A stretch of 64,000 bases of DNA from Bacillota bacterium (GCA_030057655.1 JASGUQ010000047.1:1-64000); one strand, 5' to 3'; positions 1 to 9,469 are shown, counted from the first letter of the stretch. Translations and numbers: made by a program. The notes: generated by a model not told the origin, from the letters alone.

Positions 1-1367
1 GGAAGGTTCATCCTGGCGCTCCCGTCCAAATGCAGGATGTCCTGCATGGGGATGATGGCCGTGTCCGCCTTGCTTTTCAGCGTCGCGCGAAGGAAGGCCT
101 CGGTAAACTCCTCATCATGCCGGATGCTCAGGGCAAAAAGGGTGTTGTTTTTTTCGTGATGGGAGGCATGGCCCCACCAGCCCAGCAGCGTGTTGTTGTC
201 ATGGGTGCCGGTATAGACTACGCAGTTTTTTACATGATACTTGGGCAGGTGCTCGCTGAAGGGATCGCCTGAGAAGGCAAAGGTCATCACCTTCATGCCC
301 GGATAACCTGCGTCATCCATCAGCTTTCTCACCTTGGGCGAAACCGCGCCCAGATCCTCGGCCACGATCCGCATGTCGGGCAGTTCGCGCTTGACAGCCT
401 CAAACAATTCTTTGCCCGGGCCCGGCATCCATTCGCCGTTTCGGGCGGTTTTCTCGTTTGCGGGCACAGAGTAATAATTAGCAAAGCCGATGAAGTGATC
501 CACCCTTGTGATGTCAAACATGCGGTTCATGCCGGCCAGGCGGTCCAGCCACCAGCGGTAGCCGGTCTTTTTCAGGTAGCGCCAGTCGTACAGGGGGTTG
601 CCCCAGCGCTGGCCGTCAGCGGAAAAATAATCCGGCGGCACGCCCGCGATCCGGGTCGGCTTGTGGTCGCTGTCCAGCTGGAAGACATCCGGGTTTGCCC
701 AGGCGTCCGCGGAATCCTCCGCTACATAGATGGGCATGTCCCCAAAGATGGACAGGCCTTTGCCGTTCACATATTTTTTAAGTTTGAACCACTGCTCAAA
801 AAAGAGGTACTGGACGAACACCTGATAGTCAACATCCTTCTTCAGGCGTTCCCCATAGGAGGTCAGCGCTTCGGGCTTTCTCATGCGGATGTCCTTGTCC
901 GGCCAATCCTGCCAGGAGCCGCCGCCAAACATCTTCTTGATCGCCATGAACAGCGCGTAATCCTCAATCCACAGGGCGTTTTCCTTGCGGAATTTATTGA
1001 TCTTTGATGCCAGCTTCGCGCCGGACTGCTCAAAAGCAAGGGTTAGCATCTTCTGCTTAAAGGCGATGACAGGAGCGTAATCGGCCTTTTCAGGGTTTTT
1101 GACCGGGGGGAAATCCTCCTCCGTTGTCAGGATGCCCTGGTTTTTCAGCGTTCTTAAATCGACCAGGAGGGGGTTTCCCGCGAAGGTGGAAAAGCACTGG
1201 TAGGGGGATTCCGCGTAGCCGGTGGGGGAGATGGGCAGCACCTGCCAGATGCGCATCCCGGCTTTGACCAGGAAATCCGCGAACTCATAGGCTTCCTTTC
1301 CAAGCGTGCCCAGGCCTTCGGGGGAGGGGAGGGAGGTCAGGTGGAGCAGTACGCCGCTTTGACGCAT
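1..1367 (-). CDS. malQ: 4-alpha-glucanotransferase (MalQ), C-terminus cut by window edge
   Basis: Cytoplasmic GH77 amylomaltase that transfers glucan segments between maltodextrins. About 455 residues are readable. The N-terminus reads MRQSGVLLHLTSLPSPEGLG, the usual GH77 opening with its LTSLPSP motif. Further in are an FDITRVDHFIGF stretch carrying the nucleophile Asp, a VAEDLG stretch carrying the acid/base Glu, a YTGTHDNNT block, and near the edge a QDILHLDGSARMN block. The start at 1367 has an AGGA-type ribosome binding site. About 30-45 residues should be missing for a protein near 500 aa. The gene has its own promoter and a LacI-type palindrome upstream. The family assignment is secure from the motifs. 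Confidence 0.93.
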   Translation of the reverse strand, partial: MRQSGVLLHLTSLPSPEGLGTLGKEAYEFADFLVKAGMRIWQVLPISPTGYAESPYQCFSTFAGNPLLVDLRTLKNQGILTTEEDFPPVKNPEKADYAPVIAFKQKMLTLAFEQSGAKLASKINKFRKENALWIEDYALFMAIKKMFGGGSWQDWPDKDIRMRKPEALTSYGERLKKDVDYQVFVQYLFFEQWFKLKKYVNGKGLSIFGDMPIYVAEDSADAWANPDVFQLDSDHKPTRIAGVPPDYFSADGQRWGNPLYDWRYLKKTGYRWWLDRLAGMNRMFDITRVDHFIGFANYYSVPANEKTARNGEWMPGPGKELFEAVKRELPDMRIVAEDLGAVSPKVRKLMDDAGYPGMKVMTFAFSGDPFSEHLPKYHVKNCVVYTGTHDNNTLLGWWGHASHHEKNNTLFALSIRHDEEFTEAFLRATLKSKADTAIIPMQDILHLDGSARMNL

Positions 1368-1428
1368 ACAAGATCGTCCTTTCGGGCGCGATAAGCGCCT
1401 TGTGTTCATTTTTCTTTCTATACCCTGC

Positions 1429-1444
1429 CCGGTATCGTTACCGG
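1429..1444. promoter_or_regulatory. LacI-family-like operator before malQ
   Basis: The 16-base sequence CCGGTATCGTTACCGG is a near-perfect dyad with a central CG, the form typical of LacI/GalR-family operators. It lies just downstream of the predicted malQ start of transcription, where a bound repressor would block elongation or open-complex formation. No regulator gene is in the window, so the cognate protein is unknown. Confidence 0.5.
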
Positions 1445-1458
1445 CATCGGTTTCGCGT

Positions 1459-1487
1459 ATTATAGCACAGTTCCGCCCCGCGCTCAA
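1459..1487 (-). promoter_or_regulatory. Promoter of malQ
   Basis: On the minus strand a TTGAGC -35 (1482-1487) and a perfect TATAAT -10 (1459-1464) are separated by 17 bp. Transcription would start near 1450 and run into malQ after an 80-base leader. Confidence 0.75.
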
Positions 1488-1651
1488 TGGAAATTCCAGT
1501 GCAATGATTTTTCTTTTTGCTTTTTGATTTTATTTTGTTTATGGCTTTAAAACCGTTTGAATCAGGCCCCATGAAAGCAATAAAAAAGGAAAATATGACT
1601 CAAAACAAACAAATAAACAAGGAAAATGGAAAAAACGGTTGATTGATTGCC
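1488..1651. other. Divergent intergenic region, malQ to ABC importer
   Basis: The gap from malQ to the importer (1368-1772) holds two back-to-back promoters and the palindrome at 1429-1444. The middle segment is A/T-rich. I see no gene, RNA motif or repeat in it. Confidence 0.6.
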
Positions 1652-1681
1652 TTTACAACTGGTTTTCTTTTTTAGTATAAT
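1652..1681 (+). promoter_or_regulatory. Promoter of the first sugar ABC importer
   Basis: TTTACA (1652-1657) and a perfect TATAAT (1676-1681) are separated by 18 bp. The promoter overlaps any upstream in-frame ATG of the permease, which argues for the later TTG start at 1773. Confidence 0.75.
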
Positions 1682-1772
1682 TACACATCTGTATAGAAGA
1701 AATGATCCCCGAGCAACTTCCCCCTCCACCCGACAGGAAGGCGTTGCGTCTATCGCGACAGAGGTGAGCGTC

Positions 1773-2930
1773 TTGAGTGAATTCATTGGACGGTTGACAC
1801 CCCAGGCCAGGAAATTGAAAGGCACGCTGAAAGCAGGTTTTGCAGCGGGTCTGCTTCTTGTTTGCGCCGGTCTTGGCTATCTGGTCTACAGAAACGGCGT
1901 GGATGGCACGCGCTTTAAAGCCTGGAATCAGGGTTTGCCCGGCAGCCTTATGATGCTGGCCGGCGGGCTTGTGATGCTGGCGTGCCTGGCTGTGTACTTT
2001 TTCTCAGGCAAACTCAAACGTGAAAGCGGCAGGCTGCTGGCGGATCTGTCCAAAGACCGGTACAAATACCTGCTGATCGCGCCCGGAATTTTGTCTGTTT
2101 TCCTGTTTAACTACCTGCCCATGTACGGCATCGTGCTCGCCTTTAAGGATTTCAAGGCGCGGCTTGGCATTTTGGCCAGCCCCTGGAACGGCTGGACGAA
2201 CTTCACCCGTTTCTTCGGGAAATCCATCTCCACTGAAGTGATACTGAACACCCTGCACATTGGCGTCGTGCAGCTGCTGGTTTCATTCCCTGTGCCCATC
2301 ATCCTGGCGCTTCTGATGAACGAACTTCGGAGCAAGCGCTTCCGCCGCACGGTGCAGTCGGTGCTCTACCTGCCGCACTTTGTCAGCTGGATCGTTATCT
2401 ATTCCTTGCTGTATTCCCTGTTTTCAGTCACCAGCGGCATCGTCAACAAGATCATCCTCTCCATGGGCGGCAACGCCTTCAATCTCTTAAGCGACCCCAA
2501 CAAATTCCGCCCGCTGCTTTATGGCAGCAACGTATGGAAGGAGGCGGGCTGGGGCACCATCATCTACATGGCGGCCATCGCCGGGATCGATCAGGAGATG
2601 TATGAAGCAGCCTACCTTGACGGGGCCAACCGATGGCAGCAGGTGCTCTATATCACGCTGCCCTCGATCATGTTCTCGGTGATGACGCTGCTGATCCTGA
2701 ATGTTGGTTCCATTCTCGGCAACAACTTTGACCAGATCATGAACCTGCGAACCGCGCCGACTATGGCGGTTTCCAATGTCATAGACACCTATGTTTATGA
2801 CATGGGCGTCACCCAGGGGCAGTTTGGGCTGTCAACAGCCATTGGCCTCTTCCAGCAGGTAGTCAACTGTATTCTGCTGTTCACGACCAACAGCATCGTA
2901 AAACGCATGACAGGCGAGGGCTTCTTCTAA
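1773..2930 (+). CDS. Sugar ABC transporter permease, LplB type, with extra N-terminal membrane domain
   Basis: Inner subunit of a CUT1 carbohydrate importer. The C-terminal 290 residues match LplB-type permeases: the YLLIAPGILSVFLFNYLPMYG opening, several membrane segments, and the EAA loop that contacts the ATPase, seen as YEAAYLDGANRWQQ. I chose the TTG at 1773 because a GAGGTGA ribosome binding site lies 5 bases upstream and the frame's earlier ATG (1647) precedes the promoter -10. Even so the protein is 385 aa, against about 300 for the family. The surplus is an N-terminal part with two hydrophobic segments (about residues 21-42 and 57-75). No ATPase gene is nearby, as is usual for systems sharing an MsmK-type ATPase. 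Confidence 0.85.
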   Translation: MSEFIGRLTPQARKLKGTLKAGFAAGLLLVCAGLGYLVYRNGVDGTRFKAWNQGLPGSLMMLAGGLVMLACLAVYFFSGKLKRESGRLLADLSKDRYKYLLIAPGILSVFLFNYLPMYGIVLAFKDFKARLGILASPWNGWTNFTRFFGKSISTEVILNTLHIGVVQLLVSFPVPIILALLMNELRSKRFRRTVQSVLYLPHFVSWIVIYSLLYSLFSVTSGIVNKIILSMGGNAFNLLSDPNKFRPLLYGSNVWKEAGWGTIIYMAAIAGIDQEMYEAAYLDGANRWQQVLYITLPSIMFSVMTLLILNVGSILGNNFDQIMNLRTAPTMAVSNVIDTYVYDMGVTQGQFGLSTAIGLFQQVVNCILLFTTNSIVKRMTGEGFF

Positions 2931-2966
2931 GCTAAAAGCGCTATTGCCATCAGGGAGGAATGCCAG

Positions 2967-3887
2967 ATGTCCAAGAAAAATCAAGGCAACCGCATCAAGC
3001 GGTCCACAGGTGAAAAAGTGTTTGACTCGCTGAATGTCATCTTTTTCATCCTTTGCGGGCTCCTGATGGTGCTGCCCTTCTGGAATGTGATCGTTCTTTC
3101 GTTCACATCCCTTGGGGAGTTCATGTCCAGCCCCTTCATCCTCTTCCCCAAGGAGCCCACGCTGCAGGCCTACCAGTATGTGTTCGCCACGCCCCTGATT
3201 CCCAGGGCCTATCTGATGACCATCATCATCACCGTCAGCGCGACCATCATCAGCGTTCTGGTGACGTCCATGCTGGCTTACGGCCTGATGCGTCCCAGCC
3301 TGCACGGGCACAAGTTCTTTATGATTTTCCTGCTGATCACGATGTTTTTCTCCGGCGGCATGATCCCGCGCTATTTTGTCATCAAGGACACCCTGGGCTT
3401 GGACAACAGCTTGTGGGCTTTGATTCTGCCCGGCTCTGTCAGCGTTTTCAACTTCATTATCATCCGCTCCTTCTACCGCCAGCTGCCTGCGGCGCTTGAG
3501 GAGTCCGCCCGTATTGACGGCGCGAACGACCTGACCATCCTGTTTCGGATCATCTACCCGCTGTCCATCCCGACGCTTGCGACCATCGCGCTTTTTGTCG
3601 CGGTCAGCCACTGGAATGCCTGGTTCAATGCCAATCTCTTCATCCGTGACGCCAAGCTTTACCCCCTGCAGCTGGTCATCCGCAATTTTATCTACCGCTC
3701 CAACAAACCTGCGGAAATGCAGGCTTTTGAAGGCTTGCGGGACGCCTCCGGCCGCCTGATCTCGCTCAATGAGGAAGCGGTCAAGATGGCGACCGTGGTG
3801 CTCAGCGTGGTTCCTCTTCTGGCCATCTATCCCTTCATCCAGAAGTACTTTGAAAAGGGTGTGACCATCGGCGCGGTCAAAGGCTAA
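2967..3887 (+). CDS. Sugar ABC transporter permease, YtcP/LplC type
   Basis: Second membrane subunit of the same CUT1 importer, 306 aa. It has six predicted membrane segments, the FSGGMIPRYFVIKDTLGL block typical of YtcP/LplC permeases, an EAA loop (LEESARIDGANDLTI) and the usual C-terminal KYFEKGVTIGAVKG tail. It follows the first permease by 36 bases with an AGGGAGGAA-like site. With the binding protein downstream it forms an LplB-LplC-LplA set. These sets import oligosaccharides or glycosides; neighbouring xylose genes suggest a xylose-containing substrate, which is inference. Confidence 0.9.
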   Translation: MSKKNQGNRIKRSTGEKVFDSLNVIFFILCGLLMVLPFWNVIVLSFTSLGEFMSSPFILFPKEPTLQAYQYVFATPLIPRAYLMTIIITVSATIISVLVTSMLAYGLMRPSLHGHKFFMIFLLITMFFSGGMIPRYFVIKDTLGLDNSLWALILPGSVSVFNFIIIRSFYRQLPAALEESARIDGANDLTILFRIIYPLSIPTLATIALFVAVSHWNAWFNANLFIRDAKLYPLQLVIRNFIYRSNKPAEMQAFEGLRDASGRLISLNEEAVKMATVVLSVVPLLAIYPFIQKYFEKGVTIGAVKG

Positions 3888-3933
3888 GCGCCGGTGGAAC
3901 AAAAATAGGATCTTGCATTAAGGAGGGTATTTC

Positions 3934-5484
3934 ATGAAAAGATTCATTGCTTTCGCACTGTCCCTGTGCCTTTTGCTGGCTTTGATGCCGGCGGTGGCCT
4001 ACGAGGGGGAAATCATCCAGCTGCGCGCCAGCTCGGATGACATCTACACCTTTGATCCGGCCACTGACGAAATGGCAGCCTTTATCCGCGATAAATTCGG
4101 CCTGGAGTTTATCGACACGGCTTATGAAGGCGACTTTGACAAGATGCGCCTGGACGCGATGAGCAACCAACTGGGCGATGTCAACTACACAAGCCTCTTG
4201 TATTACGTACCGCAGATCAGCGAGTTCATCGACCAGGGCTTCTTCCGCGAGATTCCCCAGGAGATGGTGGACAAGTTCCCGCTGACCAAGGAGCTTTTGG
4301 AGCGCGACGCGGTCAGCCAGGCGATGCACAAGCTGTACGGCGGATACTTCATGCTGCCCAAGCCCGACTCCGCCGACCCGACCATCTACCTGGGTGAGCG
4401 CAAGGGCATTTTCATCCGCACTGACTGGCTCAAGAAGGTTGGCAAGGAGATCCCCACCACCTGGGAAGAGCTTTATGAGGTGGCCAAAGCCTTCACGCTG
4501 GAAGATCCCGATGGCAACGGCATCAACGACACCTATGGTTTAACCGGTGACGGCATCGGCAACCTGCGCTTCTTCTTTGCGTCCGTCGGCCACTCCAACC
4601 GCTATTGGGTCAAGCAGGAGGATGGCACCTGGATGCATGGTGCGCTGATGGAGGACAACATCCCCATCCTTAAATGGCTGCGCAAGATGTATGACGAAAA
4701 ATTGATCGACCCGGAACTGGGTTCGACCACTTGGCAGGCCAGCCTGCAGAAATTCAGCTCCAACCAGTTTGGTATGTGCATCCGCAATGCTGACGCTGAC
4801 TGGATCAACAACGTCATGGTCACCTACTACGGCGCCGCCAACCCCGATGTCAACCCCTTTGAGCGTCTGAGCCTCATCCCCGCGCTGGCGCTTGACAAGG
4901 ACAGCCCTGTCCGCATGGAAGGCTACGTGAGCTGCATGTGCGCCACCCAGTTTGCCAGCACCATGTCTGATGAGAAGCTGGAGCGCTTCCTGAACTTCTT
5001 TGAGTATCTCCTGACGCCTGAAGGCCGTATGCTGCGCATGGGCTTTGAAGGAAAGGACTACACGATCGAAGCGGACGGCAGCGTCAAGAAGATCCGCGAT
5101 GAAAAGGGCGCGGCGCCTGAGCTGAAGGTCAAATATCCTTCCATCGCCTTGTCCCACTACAATTCCTGGGGCTTTGAGATGGCGGCCGATCCCAAGATCG
5201 AGTACTTTGACCAGTACAACGATGAGACCAAGGAACTGAACACCTGGGCCACCGGCGTGCGCAACCCCGGCGCCGTCTTCCCGGCGATTGAGCCCATCCT
5301 TGTTGGCGACACAGCGGTCACCGACGCCAACTCCTTCAAGTTTACCGCGGAATACTGGACCATCATCTCCGGAAGCGACCCGGTTGAGGACATGTTTGCC
5401 GACATGGTAAGGCGTGCCAACCAGGACGGTTTTGAAGAAGCCACGAAGGTGATCAACCAGCTGGCTCAGGAGCATGGCTGGTAA
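3934..5484 (+). CDS. Extracellular sugar-binding protein, LplA type
   Basis: Substrate-binding protein of the importer, 516 aa, family 1 (LplA-like). The N-terminus has a clear signal peptide ending LMPAVA before YEGE. There is no cysteine at the cleavage site, so it does not look like a lipoprotein. The body carries the WLKKVGKEIPTTWEELYEV block and a DPDGNGINDTYGL calcium-loop-like segment typical of this family. The site AAGGAGGGT precedes the ATG. A perfect 12-bp hairpin (5504-5535) follows. The ligand cannot be read from the sequence. Confidence 0.88.
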   Translation: MKRFIAFALSLCLLLALMPAVAYEGEIIQLRASSDDIYTFDPATDEMAAFIRDKFGLEFIDTAYEGDFDKMRLDAMSNQLGDVNYTSLLYYVPQISEFIDQGFFREIPQEMVDKFPLTKELLERDAVSQAMHKLYGGYFMLPKPDSADPTIYLGERKGIFIRTDWLKKVGKEIPTTWEELYEVAKAFTLEDPDGNGINDTYGLTGDGIGNLRFFFASVGHSNRYWVKQEDGTWMHGALMEDNIPILKWLRKMYDEKLIDPELGSTTWQASLQKFSSNQFGMCIRNADADWINNVMVTYYGAANPDVNPFERLSLIPALALDKDSPVRMEGYVSCMCATQFASTMSDEKLERFLNFFEYLLTPEGRMLRMGFEGKDYTIEADGSVKKIRDEKGAAPELKVKYPSIALSHYNSWGFEMAADPKIEYFDQYNDETKELNTWATGVRNPGAVFPAIEPILVGDTAVTDANSFKFTAEYWTIISGSDPVEDMFADMVRRANQDGFEEATKVINQLAQEHGW

Positions 5485-5503
5485 GCGGTTGAACAAATAA
5501 CCT

Positions 5504-5535
5504 CAAGGGCTGCCCTCGTGCGGGGGCAGCCCTTG
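5504..5535 (+). terminator. Hairpin after the sugar ABC importer
   Basis: A perfect 12-bp stem (CAAGGGCTGCCC against GGGCAGCCCTTG) with an 8-base loop. The T-run is missing, so it may act as an mRNA stabiliser or weak terminator. It shares a GGCTGCC/GGCAGCC core with hairpins at 12813, 38263 and 50796. Confidence 0.6.
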
Positions 5536-5591
5536 GTGCATGAGGAGATTTATGACAGCGCTGTATCAGACGGTTTCCTGGCTTTGTGTAA

Positions 5592-5620
5592 TTGACAAAA
5601 CCGGATTTTGTGGCTAATCT
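5592..5620 (+). promoter_or_regulatory. Candidate promoter of xylB
   Basis: A perfect TTGACA (5592-5597) is followed after 17 bp by TAATCT (5615-5620), a poor -10. The start codon is 52 bases further on. Confidence 0.5.
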
Positions 5621-5671
5621 TTAAATATAAAACAACATCAAAAATCGTTTTTTCTCAGAAAGGGGTCAGGT

Positions 5672-7195
5672 ATGAAGTATCTTTTGGGCATCGACCTGGG
5701 CACTTCCGGAACAAGGAGCGTGCTGTTTAATCCGGATGGGCAGGTCATTTGCGCTAAATCAGCGGAATATCCTTTGGATCAGCCGCAAAACGGCTGGGCG
5801 GAGCAGGATCCGCAGGACTGGTGGGAAGCCGCCATCGCGACCATCTCCCATGTTATCAAAGAGAGCGGCGTTGATCCCAGGGACATTGTCTCCCTGGGCA
5901 TCTCAGGGCAGATGCACGGCCTGGTCATGCTGGATGAGGAAGGCGAGGTGCTGCGCCCCTCCATCATCTGGGCGGATCAGAGGACGGGGGAGGAATGTGA
6001 GGACATCACCCGCCTGGTCGGGGCCGAGCGTCTGATTGAGATCACCGCCAACCCGGCCCTGACCGGCTTCACCGCTTCCAAGATCATGTGGGTCAAGAAG
6101 CACCAGCCGGAGATCTACAAAAAAACGCGGCACATCCTTTTGCCCAAGGACTACCTGCGCTACAAACTGACCGGCGACTTCGCCACCGAGGTCTCAGACG
6201 CCTCCGGCATGCAGCTTCTGGATGTGCCCAAGCGCAACTGGAACCAGGAGGTGCTGGACAAGCTGGGCATTGATAAAGACCTGCTGGCCAAAGTGTATGA
6301 GTCGCCTGAGGTGACCGGCCACATCAGCGAAAATGCTTCCAGATTGACCGGCCTCTCCCAGAACACCCTGGTGGTCGGCGGAGCCGGGGACAATGCCGCG
6401 GCCGCGGTCGGCACGGGCACGGTGCGCGACGGCCGCGCCTTTACCACCATCGGCACCTCCGGCGTCGTGTTCGCGCACTCCAGCAAACTGGCCATCGACC
6501 CCAAGGGCCGGGTGCACACCTTCTGCTGCGCCGTGCCCGGCGCTTGGCATGTGATGGGCGTTTTGCAGTCAGCGGGCCTCTCCAAGCGCTGGCTCAGGGA
6601 CACCTGCTGTGAAAAGGAAATCATGGAGGCGGAAAAGATCGGGGAAGACCCCTATGTGCTGCTGGACAAGCTGGCGGAAACCAGCCCCCCCGGCGCCAAC
6701 CGCCTGATTTATTTACCCTACCTGATGGGCGAGCGCACCCCGCACCTGGACCCGGACTGCCGCGGCGTGTTCTTCGGCCTGTCCGCCATGCACAAAAAGG
6801 CGGACCTGATCCGCGCGGTCATGGAAGGGGTCAGCTACGGGCTCAAGGACAGCCTGGACATCCTGGAGGAAATGGGCGTTGTGCCGGAAGGCATGCTCTT
6901 AACCGGCGGCGGCGCCAAGTCCTTCTTCTGGCGGCAGCTGCTGCCGGACATCCTGGACACCCCTGTTACCACCATCAATTCGGCCGAAGGCCCCGCCCTG
7001 GGTGTCGCCATCCTGGCAGGTGTCGGCGCGGGTGTGTACCAGAGCGTGGAGTCCGCCTGCGACAAACTGGTTCAGCCCGCCCTGTCCTTTGAAAAGGACG
7101 AGGAGAGGGTCAAGCTGTACCGGAAGTACCACAAACTCTATCAAAGCCTCTACCCGGCGCTTCAGCAGTCCTTTAAGGATTTGTCCAAGCTTTAA
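5672..7195 (+). CDS. xylB: Xylulokinase
   Basis: FGGY-family kinase, 507 aa, that phosphorylates D-xylulose to xylulose 5-phosphate in the cytoplasm. The N-terminal phosphate-binding loop GIDLGTSGTRSVLF is at residues 6-19, the substrate-contacting SGQMHGLV segment near 78-85, the catalytic Asp in GGAGDNAAAAVG near 240, and the C-terminal adenosine-binding GGGAKSFFWRQL near 411. The length fits XylB. A GAAAGGGG site precedes the ATG. It is followed 89 bases later by xylA, which has its own promoter. The xylA neighbour makes xylulose the likely substrate over other FGGY substrates. Confidence 0.95.
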   Translation: MKYLLGIDLGTSGTRSVLFNPDGQVICAKSAEYPLDQPQNGWAEQDPQDWWEAAIATISHVIKESGVDPRDIVSLGISGQMHGLVMLDEEGEVLRPSIIWADQRTGEECEDITRLVGAERLIEITANPALTGFTASKIMWVKKHQPEIYKKTRHILLPKDYLRYKLTGDFATEVSDASGMQLLDVPKRNWNQEVLDKLGIDKDLLAKVYESPEVTGHISENASRLTGLSQNTLVVGGAGDNAAAAVGTGTVRDGRAFTTIGTSGVVFAHSSKLAIDPKGRVHTFCCAVPGAWHVMGVLQSAGLSKRWLRDTCCEKEIMEAEKIGEDPYVLLDKLAETSPPGANRLIYLPYLMGERTPHLDPDCRGVFFGLSAMHKKADLIRAVMEGVSYGLKDSLDILEEMGVVPEGMLLTGGGAKSFFWRQLLPDILDTPVTTINSAEGPALGVAILAGVGAGVYQSVESACDKLVQPALSFEKDEERVKLYRKYHKLYQSLYPALQQSFKDLSKL

Positions 7196-7221
7196 GGTTT
7201 TTGTCAAACGCTTGTTTCGCC

Positions 7222-7249
7222 TTGAAAACAGGCTGCGGTGTGCTATACT
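7222..7249 (+). promoter_or_regulatory. Promoter of xylA
   Basis: TTGAAA (7222-7227), 16-bp spacer, TATACT (7244-7249). It lets xylA be transcribed independently of xylB. No clear XylR or cre site was recognised around it. Confidence 0.6.
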
Positions 7250-7284
7250 GAACAATAGATTTTATAACAATAAAGGAGGGAACC

Positions 7285-8598
7285 ATGTCAATATTTAACA
7301 ACCTTCCCCAGGTCAAGTATGAGGGCCCCAAATCCAGAAATCCGCTTGCGTTCAAGTATTATGATGCGGAGCGCGTCATCGCAGGCAAAAAAATGAAGGA
7401 TCATCTCAAGTTCGCCATGGCCTGGTGGCACAACCTGTGCGCCAGCGGCACCGACATGTTCGGTTCAGGCACCGCGGACAAGACTTTTGGCGCGGAGCCC
7501 GGCACCATGGAGCATGCGAAGGCCAAGGTGGACGCCGGGTTTGAGTTCATGCAAAAGCTGGGCATTGAGTACTTCTGCTTCCACGATGTGGACCTGGTTC
7601 CGGAGGGCGAGACCCTGGAGGAGACCAACCGCAGGCTGGATGACATCACCGATTACATCAAGGCCAAGATGGCGGGCACCAGCATCAAGTGCCTCTGGGG
7701 CACGGCCAACCTCTTTTCCAACCCCCGCTACATGAATGGCGCCGGTTCCAGCAACTCCCTGGATGTGTACTGCCATGCCGCGGCGCAGATCAAAAAGGCG
7801 ATCGAATGCACCGTGAAGCTGGGCGGCACGGGCTACGTGTTCTGGGGCGGCCGCGAGGGCTATGAGACCCTCTTAAACACCGATGTCAAGTTTGAGCAGG
7901 AGAACATCGCCTCCCTCATGCACATGGCGGTCAAATACGCCCGTTCCATCGGCTTCACCGGGGACTTCTACATCGAGCCCAAGCCCAAGGAGCCCATGAA
8001 GCACCAGTATGATTTTGACGCCGCCACCTCCATCGCCTTCCTGCGCCAGTACGGCCTGGACAAGGATTTCAAACTGAACATCGAAGCCAACCATGCCACC
8101 CTGGCCGGCCACACCTTCCAGCACGACCTGCGCATCGCCGCCATCAACGGCATGCTGGGCTCCGTTGACGCCAACCAGGGCGACTACCTGCTGGGCTGGG
8201 ACACCGACCAGTTCCCCTCCGACGTCTATGAGACCACGCTCGCCATGTGTGAGATCTTAAAGTCCGGCGGCCTGACCGGCGGGCTCAACTTTGACGCCAA
8301 GAACCGCCGCCCCTCCTACACGCATGAGGACATGTTCCTGGGCTTCATCCTGGGCATGGACAGCTTCGCCCTGGGCCTCATCAAGGCGGTGGAACTGCAG
8401 GAAGACGGCCGAATCGACCAGTTTGTGAAGGAGCGCTACGCCTCCTTTGATTCAGAACTGGGCCAGAAGATCAGGGCCGGCCAGGCCTCCCTGGAAGAGC
8501 TTGCGGACAAGGCGGTCAAGAAGGGCAGCGCGCCCCTGCCCGGTTCCGGCAAGCAGGAATACCTGGAGAGCGTGGTGAACCAGGTCCTGTTTGGCTGA
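7285..8598 (+). CDS. xylA: Xylose isomerase
   Basis: Class II xylose isomerase, 437 aa, converting D-xylose to D-xylulose with two divalent metals. The catalytic [10 protein letters not shown] segment is near residues 97-106, the [10 protein letters not shown] signature near 178-187, the metal-binding [13 protein letters not shown] block near 231-243, and the [13 protein letters not shown] block near 264-276. The length matches the class II form found in Clostridia. AAAGGAGGG precedes the ATG. The next gene starts 22 bases downstream with its own strong site, so the two are probably cotranscribed. Confidence 0.97.
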   Translation: MSIFNNLPQVKYEGPKSRNPLAFKYYDAERVIAGKKMKDHLKFAMAWWHNLCASGTDMFGSGTADKTFGAEPGTMEHAKAKVDAGFEFMQKLGIEYFCFHDVDLVPEGETLEETNRRLDDITDYIKAKMAGTSIKCLWGTANLFSNPRYMNGAGSSNSLDVYCHAAAQIKKAIECTVKLGGTGYVFWGGREGYETLLNTDVKFEQENIASLMHMAVKYARSIGFTGDFYIEPKPKEPMKHQYDFDAATSIAFLRQYGLDKDFKLNIEANHATLAGHTFQHDLRIAAINGMLGSVDANQGDYLLGWDTDQFPSDVYETTLAMCEILKSGGLTGGLNFDAKNRRPSYTHEDMFLGFILGMDSFALGLIKAVELQEDGRIDQFVKERYASFDSELGQKIRAGQASLEELADKAVKKGSAPLPGSGKQEYLESVVNQVLFG

Positions 8599-8620
8599 AC
8601 AAGTTAAAAAGGAGGAACCC

Positions 8621-9436
8621 ATGAAGATCGCTTACACCGGATGGACCTGGCTGGTCAATCACAAGGACAACTACACCTGGGAATTTGAGCAGTTCCTGCG
8701 CGAGGTCAGCGACCTGGGCTATGAGGAGGTGGAGAACTTCGCCTTCATCATGGACTATTTTGACGGCGACGCGAAGCGCGTGAAAGACCTGCTGGACAAA
8801 TATAACCTGAAAATGGCCAACCTCTACCAGCATTACTCCGATGACGAGGAGAAGGACTATGAAAACGCCATCAAGTTCATCGGCTTTATGAAGGAGATCG
8901 GCGCCACATACCTGAACCTCCAAGCCACCATGTGGCATGACGAGCCGCTGGTGCGCCCGATCGACCGGGAAAAGGTGCTTTTCTACGCCAAACTGTCAAA
9001 CCGCATTGGGCAATTGGCAAAGGACAACGGCATTGTCGCCTGCTTCCATCCCCACGCACAGACGGCCATTTTCACTGAGGAGGAGATCCAGCTGTTCCTG
9101 GACAACACCGATCCTGAACTGGTCAGCCTGTGCCTGGATACCGCGCACACCACCATCGCCGGCATGGACGCCGTGTCCGCGTTTAAGCGCTGGGTGGACC
9201 GCGTGGGCTATGTGCATTTGAAAGACGTGGACCCGGACCTTGAAAAATACGAAAATCCCATGAAAGCTTTCTGCGAATTGGGTGTCGGCACGGTGGATTT
9301 CCGCGGCGTGCACAAGGTGCTGAAGAACGCCGGCTATGAAGGCGTGCTCTGTGTGGAGTTGGACTCCCGCCCGGTCTGCAACTACAAGTCCGCCATGATA
9401 TCCAGGCAGTACCTGCACAACGCGCTGGGGCTTTGA
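8621..9436 (+). CDS. Sugar phosphate isomerase/epimerase family (TIM barrel)
   Basis: A 271-aa xylose-isomerase-like TIM-barrel protein (AP endonuclease 2 superfamily). The start at 8621 is supported by AAAAAGGAGG 6 bases upstream; an in-frame TTG 30 bases earlier lacks a site. The order of strands ends in the expected acidic and His residues, as in VSLCLDTAHTTIAGMD, VGYVHLKDVDPD and VLCVELDSRP, which hold the divalent metal in relatives. It follows xylA closely, so a role in interconverting pentoses or a related sugar is likely. The exact substrate cannot be told; members act on inosose, tagatose, psicose and others. Confidence 0.8.
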   Translation: MKIAYTGWTWLVNHKDNYTWEFEQFLREVSDLGYEEVENFAFIMDYFDGDAKRVKDLLDKYNLKMANLYQHYSDDEEKDYENAIKFIGFMKEIGATYLNLQATMWHDEPLVRPIDREKVLFYAKLSNRIGQLAKDNGIVACFHPHAQTAIFTEEEIQLFLDNTDPELVSLCLDTAHTTIAGMDAVSAFKRWVDRVGYVHLKDVDPDLEKYENPMKAFCELGVGTVDFRGVHKVLKNAGYEGVLCVELDSRPVCNYKSAMISRQYLHNALGL

Positions 9437-9469
9437 TACTGAACTCAATCATAAATGCTTTGATGGACT

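Noticed and set aside
1647..1772. Longer N-terminus of the LplB-type permease from the ATG at 1647
   Set aside because: That ATG lies upstream of the promoter -10, so it cannot be on the transcript.
2832..3902. 356-residue antisense frame over the YtcP-type permease
   Set aside because: Composition is the low-complexity His/Asp/Gln/Gly bias typical of antisense frames, and the sense strand holds a clear permease.
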